Shown in pieces: positions 1 to 6,925 of a stretch of 64,000 bases of DNA; within the stretch, counting starts at the first letter, position 1, and every line of letters begins with the position of its first letter. The DNA comes from a virus, in IMG/VR virus record IMGVR_UViG_3300008107_000102, positions 1-64,000 of that record, one strand, 5' to 3'. The translations under genes were made by a program, and so were the position numbers. The notes under the pieces are model-generated. The model was not told the origin of the DNA and ran no database searches. It was given only the letters and a program-made list of their open reading frames with translations.

Positions 1-2
1 GG

Positions 3-170
3 TTCCGTAAAGGAGATTTAGTTTCTTCTCCCAAAGGGATTGGTTATGTTAGTGGAGATACCGAAAAACAGCTATCTGTAAGCGATACCAGTTGGAAACG
101 ATTGGGACAGATAGTTGTTAGCAAGATTCAGTTAATTCGTCGTTCTAACGGTTTAATTGTTTCTCACTAA
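3..170 (+). CDS. C-terminal end of an IscB-type (RRXRR/HNH) protein, cut by the window edge
   Basis: An open frame runs in from the left edge for 55 codons and stops at 168-170. Its residues RKGDLV, GYVSGDTEKQ, SWKRLGQ and IQLIRR resemble the C-terminal end of the RNA-guided nickase-like IscB proteins of cyanobacterial IS200/IS605-type elements. That match is from memory of the family. The start and catalytic domains lie outside the window, so activity cannot be judged. Its last third is duplicated, with a frameshift, at 29181-29361. A stand-alone fragment is as likely as an intact gene. Confidence 0.5.
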   Translation, partial: FRKGDLVSSPKGIGYVSGDTEKQLSVSDTSWKRLGQIVVSKIQLIRRSNGLIVSH

Positions 171-228
171 CTTATGTAAAGCCGCTCTCCGTTATCGCTA
201 AAGGGCGGGGTTTCAGACCCATTTTTCT
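171..228 (+). mobile_element. right end of an IS200/IS605-type element
   Basis: Directly after the IscB-like stop comes a G+C-rich imperfect hairpin (CGCTCT ... AAAGGGCG, about 191-219) and then a pyrimidine-rich end, ATTTTTCT. The same arrangement follows the second copy at 29300-29361. Subterminal hairpins at the right end are typical of elements moved by HUH TnpA transposases. The element ends exactly where the next gene's ATG begins at 229, so the insertion replaced that gene's natural leader. Confidence 0.5.
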
Positions 229-516
229 ATGAATCTCATCAATTATCTATTGGAAAAGTTCAGCAAGGTGCAGTTCCGTACACTGCTTGTAGCTATCGGC
301 TTGTTATTAGCCTATAGTCTGGCGGTTATTATTGGACGTCTCGTTTATGCAGCGGGGGTGATGGGTATCGGCGATTTTCTTTGTGTGTTGGGCCTCTATC
401 ACGCGTGGCAGGCTATCGCAGACCTCGTACGATCAGTTACTCAATTATTAGTTAGTCCACCGACTAATCCACCGACTTCTATTAATCTCGAAACTGAAGA
501 ACTAGGCGATAAGTGA
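229..516 (+). CDS. small membrane protein, unknown function
   Basis: 95 codons beginning at ATG 229, immediately after the IS-type right end. Two hydrophobic segments are visible, about residues 19-40 (LLVAIGLLLAYSLAVIIG) and 42-58, followed by a polar Pro/Thr-rich tail with SPPTNPPTS. No family was recognised. There is no Shine-Dalgarno sequence before the ATG, because the upstream bases belong to the transposon end, so expression is uncertain. Confidence 0.5.
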   Translation: MNLINYLLEKFSKVQFRTLLVAIGLLLAYSLAVIIGRLVYAAGVMGIGDFLCVLGLYHAWQAIADLVRSVTQLLVSPPTNPPTSINLETEELGDK

Positions 517-589
517 CAACTCGCCACCTATACTGGGGGCGGTCTAAGTGAACGACCTACACCGCGAGTCTATTTAAGAAATCTTTGAG

Positions 590-699
590 CAGGGCCCACA
601 TAATGCCCTGCCCACAGCCATAGTAGTTTACTTAAGTAGGGAGTACAACTATTTGTCAACCTACGTTCAACTGATACTTAATTGCACCCACCTACTTAA
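590..699. promoter_or_regulatory. hairpin and inverted repeat upstream of the KGG gene
   Basis: The intergenic stretch holds a hairpin GCAGGGC/GCCCTGC near 590-614 and a spaced inverted repeat, TTAAGTAGG at 632-640 and CCTACTTAA at 691-699. It sits just before the small gene at 719. The spaced 9-bp arms could be an operator or a long-range hairpin. No clear -35/-10 pair was identified. Confidence 0.35.
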
Positions 700-718
700 T
701 CACATTAAATAGATTGTT

Positions 719-883
719 ATGCCTAAGTTTAATTCAGATACAGCGTCTATTATGGGGCGCCGCGGTGGTGAGAAGACAGCTCAGGATAGAGAGCACATGA
801 GAGAGATAGGTCGTCGGGGCGGACTGAAGGCCCAACAGCGGCTCGCTGAGAAGAAACAACAGCGTCCATTAGGTGACGAGTAG
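719..883 (+). CDS. KGG-repeat small basic protein
   Basis: 54 residues, highly basic. The segment GRRGGEKTAQDREHMREIG is followed by RRGGLKA. This is the pattern of the KGG (stress-induced) repeat family, found in general stress and spore-associated proteins, in which KGG/RGG motifs flank a short helix. The ATG at 719 is the first in frame. The last 15 bp overlap the end of the convergent gene at 869-1597. Its role in the phage is unknown; nucleic-acid binding is plausible from charge alone. Confidence 0.65.
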   Translation: MPKFNSDTASIMGRRGGEKTAQDREHMREIGRRGGLKAQQRLAEKKQQRPLGDE

Positions 884-1597
884 ATTATAGGTCACTATAT
901 TAACTATATCATTCACCTGCGAGGTATCCATAACTGTACCCTCCTCCCCTATGAAGTGGATGCTAATGAGAGCTATAGGGCTATCATCATCTAATAGTAG
1001 TTGCTGGTATAGGTGCCGCACTCCTATAACATCTAGGTGGGCCCGCTGCTTAAAACTAAGCAGTGTAGAGTTAGCATCAGTCTTCATGAAGGATCGGGTA
1101 CTAGCGTGTTGCACTAGAGTAGGTAGGTCATAGCAATGGTCGCTAATTAATACCTGCCTATAGAGATTAGCTATACTGCTAATCCCGGGGGCCAGACTCT
1201 CGTGAGTACACGTCATCTTGAGGAACTTAAGACCAGATATACTGCGACTAGGATTATGGAACTGGTGGAGTAAGACTCTATCGGCCGCCGTTGTAATCCG
1301 TATCTGGTTGAGTAGATCAAGTATATAGATATCCTTATCTATAGTGGTAACCTGGCGTATCAGATCCTGTATAGCGTACCTGCGCTCTATCTGATTGCGG
1401 AATATCCATCGCCCAATAAAGATTATAATAAATAGAGTCAGACTAAACGTGTTCTGCCATAGGAAATCAGTGACCTGTGGCAGAGCCTCTTTAACCAGAG
1501 TGTGCGGAGCTAGATGAATAGTGTAGGCCTTATCATTCTGTGGTACATTCATGTTTAATGCGGCATCCTTCAGATTAATTAATGCCTTTAAGTACAT
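869..1597 (-). CDS. membrane-anchored GAF-like protein
   Basis: 242 residues. A hydrophobic segment around residues 47-63 (FSLTLFIIIFIGRWIF) is followed by a basic stretch and then a globular region with ADRVLLHQFHNP and GLKFLKMTCTHE, a pattern seen in GAF-like sensory domains of phage and bacterial proteins. The topology suggests a short outer N-terminus, one membrane span and a cytoplasmic domain. It is divergent from thyX and convergent with the KGG gene. Function is unknown; a sensor or signalling role is inference. Confidence 0.55.
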   Translation of the reverse strand: MYLKALINLKDAALNMNVPQNDKAYTIHLAPHTLVKEALPQVTDFLWQNTFSLTLFIIIFIGRWIFRNQIERRYAIQDLIRQVTTIDKDIYILDLLNQIRITTAADRVLLHQFHNPSRSISGLKFLKMTCTHESLAPGISSIANLYRQVLISDHCYDLPTLVQHASTRSFMKTDANSTLLSFKQRAHLDVIGVRHLYQQLLLDDDSPIALISIHFIGEEGTVMDTSQVNDIVNIVTYNLLVT

Positions 1598-1654
1598 CCT
1601 TAAGTTAGTGTTTAAGTGCTTCTAGTTTTATATTTATTCACGAGGACTTTGTAG

Positions 1655-3130
1655 GTGAATTATAATTATGATAATCAATTAGGGCTTGCTTGTATTACTG
1701 ATACTGAGCGCAATATTAAGGTATTCTGTCCTGTGGCCCGCCCGGGCCACAGGTATGAGGCCACTATAGCCTATACTATGGCACGATATTCTCGTAGCGC
1801 TGAGTCAGTAGAGAATCTACTCGATGAGGCGCAGGGAGTAGATGCGGATAAACGTCTTCATAATATATTCTATAATTATGGTCACGGTAGTGTACAGGGC
1901 CTGGCCACGTTATCGGTGTGCTTTGAAGGTATTCCCCTATGGTTTGCGTTCTATCTGTTCAATACTATGCCTCTAGGGGCAGGGCAAGAGCGCAGTACTC
2001 GTTATCAGAAGATGGGGGATTACTATAGGGTTGGTAATGAGTCTTATGACGAGTCAATGGACTATCTATTCAGCGCATATGAAGAACTCTATGGGCCCAC
2101 TCGAGAGGCATTGGCCCGCGCTTACAGCGTAGATATGAGCGATAAACGCCAGGTACAGGCGCTGGATGCCCGTACGCTGGACTGTACGCGTTATCTATTA
2201 CCTATGGGAGCCCGCACTAGTCTGGCTATCACATCGGATGCCGAGACGTGGAGTCGATTCATCAGTGACCTATTGACTAATCAATTTAACTCGGGGCCCG
2301 ATGAGTTATACAGTGCTATTGGGCACATGCTGAAGCAACTGCTGGGCGGTTGTCCTGAGCTAGAGGCCCAGGGCTACGTAGCAGGTGCCCCTGGGCTCAT
2401 ACGTCATGCAGAGGCACGGCATGACCTGAGTGCTAGTCTAGCCAATATGGCGCGAGCGGCTCAGTCATCTCTCGTTGCTAATATGGATGGCGAGTATTAT
2501 AGCTCGAAGCTAGTAATTGTACAGAAGCCATACTGCGATATCGTTGGTAACCTGGCTCTATTACTCCAGAATGATGTGTATCGGCCGGCCCTAGTCCTAT
2601 CTACTAATAGAAGACTACTAGCTACGCTACAGGAGGAGTTGACTAGGTGGCGGCATTACGATAGACTACCTACTCAGTTCAATGCCCCGCATATGTACAT
2701 GAGTAGCTATATGGATGTGGGTGCGGCCCGCGACTTCAATCGCCATCGCAGTATATGGCGGTACTTTCCTGCTCTAACTAATGTAGAGCTATTACGGGGA
2801 GATACTGGTTATACTCTACCACTCTATGTAGAGCACCTTCCTATAGCTGAGAGTTATAGAGAGGTGCTGGATAAATATTACGAGACACTGGGCGGCCCTG
2901 CTATACAGTATCGTATACCACTAGCCCATAATATACGATACTGTATAGGTGGTTCTCATAAGCATATAGCCTATGTATGCCAGCTTCGCTCTCGAGTAGG
3001 GGGGCATATCAACTATCGTGTGATAGCTAATGAGTGGGCCAATAGTATAGCTGAGGTTAATCCACTATTCGACCTTACGCACATCACACGTGTAGTCGAG
3101 AATGGTCGAGATGAGTTCCTGAGTCGTTAG
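1655..3130 (+). CDS. thyX: ThyX-like flavin-dependent thymidylate synthase, double length
   Basis: 491 residues, about twice the usual ThyX. The N-terminal half has HGSVQ and the motif QERSTRYQ, matching the SxRY part of the ThyX signature that binds FAD and dUMP. The C-terminal half has a second RHR element in ARDFNRHRSIWRYFP, as if the protein were two ThyX-like domains in one chain. ThyX methylates dUMP using folate and FAD. The start is GTG at 1655 with GAGG at 1642 as ribosome-binding site. It belongs with NrdA/NrdB and dUTPase in dTTP supply. Whether both halves are catalytic cannot be seen. Confidence 0.75.
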   Translation: MNYNYDNQLGLACITDTERNIKVFCPVARPGHRYEATIAYTMARYSRSAESVENLLDEAQGVDADKRLHNIFYNYGHGSVQGLATLSVCFEGIPLWFAFYLFNTMPLGAGQERSTRYQKMGDYYRVGNESYDESMDYLFSAYEELYGPTREALARAYSVDMSDKRQVQALDARTLDCTRYLLPMGARTSLAITSDAETWSRFISDLLTNQFNSGPDELYSAIGHMLKQLLGGCPELEAQGYVAGAPGLIRHAEARHDLSASLANMARAAQSSLVANMDGEYYSSKLVIVQKPYCDIVGNLALLLQNDVYRPALVLSTNRRLLATLQEELTRWRHYDRLPTQFNAPHMYMSSYMDVGAARDFNRHRSIWRYFPALTNVELLRGDTGYTLPLYVEHLPIAESYREVLDKYYETLGGPAIQYRIPLAHNIRYCIGGSHKHIAYVCQLRSRVGGHINYRVIANEWANSIAEVNPLFDLTHITRVVENGRDEFLSR

Positions 3131-4401
3131 AGCGCGCGTATTAGGAATACGACAACCATGAATGGCGGCATGTTATTGTGTGCCTGGTCGGCCCCAGTTC
3201 CATATATACCAATGCCGGTTGCACTGGGATTGATTCCAATGTTAGCATTAGACGAGAATACTCGAATGTTAACATCAGCCTCACTAGTCTGACGGGTTCC
3301 TGTGGCGCGGTCCTCACCGCTACCACTCCTAGGTTGACGTGTTGCTTGTCCGCCACCTTCTGTATGGGTTAGGAAATCGTGCCGGTGTCTGTGGGTTTCC
3401 GTATTATGGCTGTGACCATTGTCGCTGATTATATGATTGTGCCCAGGGTCATGAATTGCGTGACTGTGATTAGGCATCTGGTTAACGTTGAGGGTAACAT
3501 TCTCCTCACCCGCCATCCATCCCTGAGTCCGACCATTACCTATCATTAAGGGGAAGCGGGCCTGCATATTAGGGAGGTTGAAGGTAGTAGAACCATTACC
3601 ATTACCGTATCCAGTACCTATCACCGAGAATAGCGCTGAGTATTGCGTCCTGCTGATCTCCCGCCCATCCAGTGGTATCCAATTAGTAGGGTAGTTCCAT
3701 CCCGCCCACATGATTATAGAACCTACTGGGGGGCCCGCCTGGCTGAAGCTAGCCGCTATGGCCTGGTTAACCCAGTCTACTCTAGCTATACTGTCAGTAG
3801 CAGGGGGCCATACAGTGCGGGGGTTACCCGTTAGGTAAGGACTATCTATATCAGCCTTAGTACTCGATAGACTAGTTAATTGTGTCTGTAGACTACCTAC
3901 AGTATTCTGTAATGCTACTATCTTAGGTATTTCTAGGTTGAGTCTGTTGTTTATATCACTGATTGTGGAATTGATGGTGGCTATCTGAGCAGTTATTTGG
4001 TTACTCAGTGTAGTAAATTGAGTCTGTAAACCACTGATAGCAGTTGTGTTAGTATCGCAGCATGTCTGTAGGTTCTGAATTATAGTTAACTCACCTACGG
4101 CAGCAGCTAGGTTATCAATTAGATCATTGACTAACTGCTGTATGTTATTAATGATCTGCTGTAACTCACCATCACCGAATAGGTCGTCGCGTAATTCCTC
4201 TAGTTCATTCTCTAGAATGGTTATATCAGCCAGCATGTCGGCAATAAATGCAAACGCCCGCACTGTGTCAGATAGATCGTATATAGTATTGGCTGCCTGT
4301 GTTCCCGTATGATTGGCGCGATTAGCGGCCTCTAGAAAGTTATTGTCGAGTTCGGCACAAGTAAGGGGACTTCCCTTACTCACCGATAGTATAATTGGCA
4401 T
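3127..4401 (-). CDS. tail fibre protein with phage tail-collar domain
   Basis: About 424 residues from the chosen start at 4401, encoding MPIILSVSKG; a longer frame begins at 4554 but would run antisense through the gene at 4477. The N-terminal half is rich in L/I/N/Q heptad-like repeats (coiled coil, about residues 60-190). The C-terminal half carries a tail-collar (microcystin-dependent-protein type) domain: GSIIMWAG, WIPLDGRE, GTGYGNGNGSTTFNLPN, then a His-rich segment (NHSH, GHNH, GHSH, HRHRHDF) that in such fibres can bind metal ions. Probably a distal tail or receptor-binding protein. It overlaps the thyX stop by 4 bp, convergently. Confidence 0.8.
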   Translation of the reverse strand: MPIILSVSKGSPLTCAELDNNFLEAANRANHTGTQAANTIYDLSDTVRAFAFIADMLADITILENELEELRDDLFGDGELQQIINNIQQLVNDLIDNLAAAVGELTIIQNLQTCCDTNTTAISGLQTQFTTLSNQITAQIATINSTISDINNRLNLEIPKIVALQNTVGSLQTQLTSLSSTKADIDSPYLTGNPRTVWPPATDSIARVDWVNQAIAASFSQAGPPVGSIIMWAGWNYPTNWIPLDGREISRTQYSALFSVIGTGYGNGNGSTTFNLPNMQARFPLMIGNGRTQGWMAGEENVTLNVNQMPNHSHAIHDPGHNHIISDNGHSHNTETHRHRHDFLTHTEGGGQATRQPRSGSGEDRATGTRQTSEADVNIRVFSSNANIGINPSATGIGIYGTGADQAHNNMPPFMVVVFLIRAL

Positions 4402-4476
4402 AGAACTGTAGCTAGTGGTTAATTTGGTTATACTATCGGTGTATGGCGTACTGTAAGCATTAGAAAGGAGGTATCG

Positions 4477-4701
4477 GTGAGTAGCGAGGTATGGGAGGTG
4501 GATATAAGAAATCCTCACAGGGTGCCAATCACTATATATAGTGATTGGCACCACCTAAATGGTATAGTCCTTAGTCCTAATAGTGGCCTAAGGACTAATT
4601 ACGAGATAGAGGACGGATACGAGTTATATGTTAGTCAGCTCTATCGAATTAGCGCTAATGAGGCGCCTAGATTGTACGTCGGATACCGCATAAAGGATTA
4701 A
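4477..4701 (+). CDS. small protein of unknown function containing a 32-bp palindrome
   Basis: 74 residues from GTG 4477, preceded by an excellent ribosome-binding site AAAGGAGGT at 4464-4472, so translation is likely. No family was recognised. The coding sequence contains a perfect 32-bp palindrome (4521-4552) and a second hairpin (4565-4597). The next gene starts four bases after its stop, suggesting one operon with probable structural proteins. Confidence 0.55.
   Translation: MSSEVWEVDIRNPHRVPITIYSDWHHLNGIVLSPNSGLRTNYEIEDGYELYVSQLYRISANEAPRLYVGYRIKD
4521..4552. repeat. perfect 32-bp palindrome inside a coding sequence
   Basis: Arm GGTGCCAATCACTATA is followed directly by its reverse complement, with no spacer. 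It codes in frame for VPITIYSDWHH in the gene at 4477. Such a symmetric site could be a dimer-binding operator, a recombination site or an mRNA hairpin. Confidence 0.9.
4565..4597. repeat. 10-bp inverted repeat next to the palindrome
   Basis: TAGTCCTTAG at 4565-4574 pairs with CTAAGGACTA at 4588-4597. It lies 12 bp after the 32-bp palindrome and also inside the gene at 4477. No T-run follows, so it is not an obvious terminator. Confidence 0.85.
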
Positions 4702-4705
4702 ATTA

Positions 4706-5065
4706 ATGCAATATTCAGTTGAATTTAAGGGTGCACGTGGTAATTTGTATACACAGCTTTTTGCTAGTTACACATTTACAGATACCACGCTGCCCCGCAC
4801 CATTACTCTAACCATGAGCCCCAGCGCAGTAGTATGGATTGATCTAATCGGTATTAGCTTACTACAGGTGGTAGGTATCTCGTGTGAGACAGGTTCTGTT
4901 AATCTCAAGCTTATCAATGATGGTAGCACTATTATTAATCTACCAAAAGTAGTAGCTGGCTCCTATCACTTTAATAACGTAAACATAGTCGATGCTAAGA
5001 TAGAACTAGTAAACGTAGGCACTGCGCCCGTACCGCTACAGTTAGTATACGCCGGCGTAGCATGA
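4706..5065 (+). CDS. probable small structural protein
   Basis: 119 residues, mostly alternating hydrophobic and polar residues typical of a beta-sandwich, without Cys-rich or catalytic motifs. It follows the gene at 4477 by four bases and its stop overlaps the next start (ATGA at 5062). A virion or decoration role is inferred from its all-beta appearance and nearness to the tail fibre gene. No family recognised. Confidence 0.5.
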   Translation: MQYSVEFKGARGNLYTQLFASYTFTDTTLPRTITLTMSPSAVVWIDLIGISLLQVVGISCETGSVNLKLINDGSTIINLPKVVAGSYHFNNVNIVDAKIELVNVGTAPVPLQLVYAGVA

Positions 5066-5631
5066 CCTGTCCACTAGAGTGGCAGCAGGCCTGCCGTAAT
5101 CTGGATATAGCGTGTCATAAATGTAGAGCTGAGATAGGAGAGGGTGAGCTGGCCTATTTACCACTGGCGGGTAGCCCCTCTATTAAGAGTCACCCTGCAT
5201 ATAAGAAGCCCCCTCCGCCTTCTCGTAAGCGGCTTAGCGCTGCATCGCAGCAGATTAACACTGCATCAAAGATAGGACGCGTCACTGAGAAGCGCGTGTT
5301 ACGAAATCTAGGTGCAAGAGCAACAGTGGCCAGTGGGGCCATCTTCGGAGACGGGGATGGCTCTATTGTTATAGATGGGGAGACCTGGCGTATAGAACAT
5401 AAGACACGGGTGGCCCGGCGTAATACACTAGGCCCTACTGAAGATGAGTGGGCTACTGCTCAGGCGCAGGGGTGCCGTCTATTCATCACTACTCATAATA
5501 ATCGAAGCGTCGTTACTATGGATATAGAGGACTTTAAGAGCCTAGCCGTATTGCCACCCGAGTTTACGGAGGGCGTTAACGAAGAAGCGGGGGGCCCAGC
5601 TCACTCGAGCGATGCCGAAGTCGCGGGGTAG
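5062..5631 (+). CDS. possible PD-(D/E)XK nuclease or Holliday-junction resolvase-like protein
   Basis: 189 residues. The N-terminus has Cys/His spacing (CRNLDIACHKC). A central part reads GRVTEKRVLRNLGARAT ... GDGDG ... WRIEHKTR, which fits the E ... D ... ExK arrangement of small resolvase-type PD-(D/E)XK enzymes (EHK as the ExK). The assignment is by eye and tentative. The start overlaps the upstream stop in an ATGA. Its last 90 bp overlap the convergent HNH gene. Confidence 0.45.
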   Translation: MTCPLEWQQACRNLDIACHKCRAEIGEGELAYLPLAGSPSIKSHPAYKKPPPPSRKRLSAASQQINTASKIGRVTEKRVLRNLGARATVASGAIFGDGDGSIVIDGETWRIEHKTRVARRNTLGPTEDEWATAQAQGCRLFITTHNNRSVVTMDIEDFKSLAVLPPEFTEGVNEEAGGPAHSSDAEVAG

Positions 5632-6183
5632 CTCGAGTAGCACATTCACTGCCTCTATCTGTAGACCGAGTGCGGCGAAGGTGCGTTCGATGCTCAACTT
5701 AACAATACTTACAAAGTACGCGATGGGGTTCTTAACAAGGCGCCCTTGCCGGTTGAATGGAATAGTCTTACCATGGAGAACACGGCTACCGCACTCACTA
5801 CGGATTGCCTGAGCCACAAGGCAATTCTCCATCGGCGAAACGTAGATAAGGTTACGGGGATGGTTGTTGAGAGGGTTATCATCAATGTGGTGTACCTCTA
5901 CCTCTCCTCGACGAGCGAGGAAGCCATTGCGGTAGGCCTTCCACCCCCAGTAAGCGTAGGCGACAACCTGATGGAGTCCAACGATGAGTCGCTGGGTATT
6001 CGTAACGTGAAAGTCAAAGAATCCGACTAGGTGTAATAGCTGATATAAGTGAGAGTTACGGGCCGCGCGCAGGACTAGGTAATCCCCCTGTTTAGAAGCC
6101 TGATAGGCCTTATCTCGCAGGATTGACTTCAGTGCCTTCAACGCTGCCTTGTTTACGTACCGTATTTGGTTGAACATGGTCAA
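5542..6183 (-). CDS. HNH homing endonuclease
   Basis: 213 residues with the HNH signature VEVHHIDDNPLNNHPRNL at about residues 95-112. Free-standing HNH endonucleases of this type in phages cut intron-less or endonuclease-less alleles and copy themselves in. The gene is on the strand opposite to its neighbours and overlaps the 3' end of the gene at 5062 by 90 bp, which suggests an inserted selfish gene. Upstream on its own strand lies a hairpin-rich non-coding region. Confidence 0.8.
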   Translation of the reverse strand: MTMFNQIRYVNKAALKALKSILRDKAYQASKQGDYLVLRAARNSHLYQLLHLVGFFDFHVTNTQRLIVGLHQVVAYAYWGWKAYRNGFLARRGEVEVHHIDDNPLNNHPRNLIYVSPMENCLVAQAIRSECGSRVLHGKTIPFNRQGRLVKNPIAYFVSIVKLSIERTFAALGLQIEAVNVLLELPRDFGIARVSWAPRFFVNALRKLGWQYG

Positions 6184-6738
6184 TGTCTGTTAGGTGAATA
6201 GATACAACAATACAGCCGTGGTTCTACAACCCGGCTTAGATTAATGTAGATCAGAACTGAGTCGCCCCAGAGACACAATAGGTCTGGCGCACCAGCGTAA
6301 CGGAGGATGTTTCCCTCCGTCCTACTCGCTGGCGGCGTCCACTAGAGTCAGAATTAACCTACCGCGCTTGACGTAACCGGTGTCAAGTCTTGTACATTTA
6401 GCCCTATCTTGTTTACTCAGTATTACTACTTAGCGGGGCACGGCGTGCGGAGGTGAAGCGTATGGGTTTACCCTGTCCCGCTCGGACTTCACGGCTCACT
6501 GTGTCTTTTAGTTTATAGATACCAGCCCCTCTCTGATGCCTACATCAATCAACTGATTAAGGCAAATGAGAGGGCGGTAAATAGGAGGTCATCGGTACCG
6601 CCTATCGGCAGTTTAAGGAACCTTAGCCATTCCTTCTACTATTATAGCACAGGTTTTTAATTCTGGTGTAAAATATTTATCAGGCGGGGCCCCCTCAAAT
6701 GGAGGGGCTTCTCTACCACAAATACGCAGGAGATAGCT
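6184..6738. other. hairpin-rich intergenic region, possible structured RNA
   Basis: 555 bp with no credible gene but several strong stems: CCAGCG/CGCTGG enclosing ACGGAGG/CCTCCGT (about 6291-6332), CTTGAC/GTCAAG (about 6367-6388), AGCGGG/CCCGCT with GTGAAG/CTTCAC crossing it (about 6432-6495), and CCCTCTC/GAGAGGG (about 6530-6575). The crossing stems suggest a pseudoknot. It could be a structured non-coding RNA, a decayed group I intron belonging to the neighbouring HNH gene, or a long regulatory leader. Confidence 0.4.
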
Positions 6739-6900
6739 ATGGAAGAGATTACCATAATTGAATTTTTAATTAATTCAATTAAAGAAGAAAAACCTTTGTA
6801 TAGTGATGAACAATGCTTAAATGTAGCTCTAGAGATAATCACAGCTAACTTTCCTATTTGTGCATCAAAATATTTCAAAGGAGAACAGTGGAAACTATAA
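6739..6900 (+). CDS. 53-residue protein, unknown
   Basis: ATG 6739 is preceded by the ribosome-binding site GCAGGAGA. The product is a small soluble protein beginning MEEITIIEFL and ending GEQWKL. No family recognised. It ends 25 bp before the next gene, with a terminator hairpin in between. Confidence 0.55.
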   Translation: MEEITIIEFLINSIKEEKPLYSDEQCLNVALEIITANFPICASKYFKGEQWKL

Positions 6901-6902
6901 CA

Positions 6903-6925
6903 ACGGGGGTGGGCCCCGTATTTTT
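6903..6925 (+). terminator. intrinsic terminator touching the next start codon
   Basis: Stem ACGGGG (6903-6908) and CCCCGT (6914-6919), loop GTGGG, then ATTTTT. The ATG of the 671-aa gene begins at 6926, directly after the T-run. Confidence 0.65.

Noticed and set aside
4402-4554. Longer start of the tail-fibre gene at 4554
   Set aside because: It would run antisense through the 32-bp palindrome and through the gene at 4477, which has an ideal ribosome-binding site; ATG 4401 gives a normal N-terminus.
6860-6925. Upstream start (6860) of the DUF2135-like gene
   Set aside because: It overlaps the small gene at 6739-6900 and crosses a terminator hairpin; ATG 6926 fits better.
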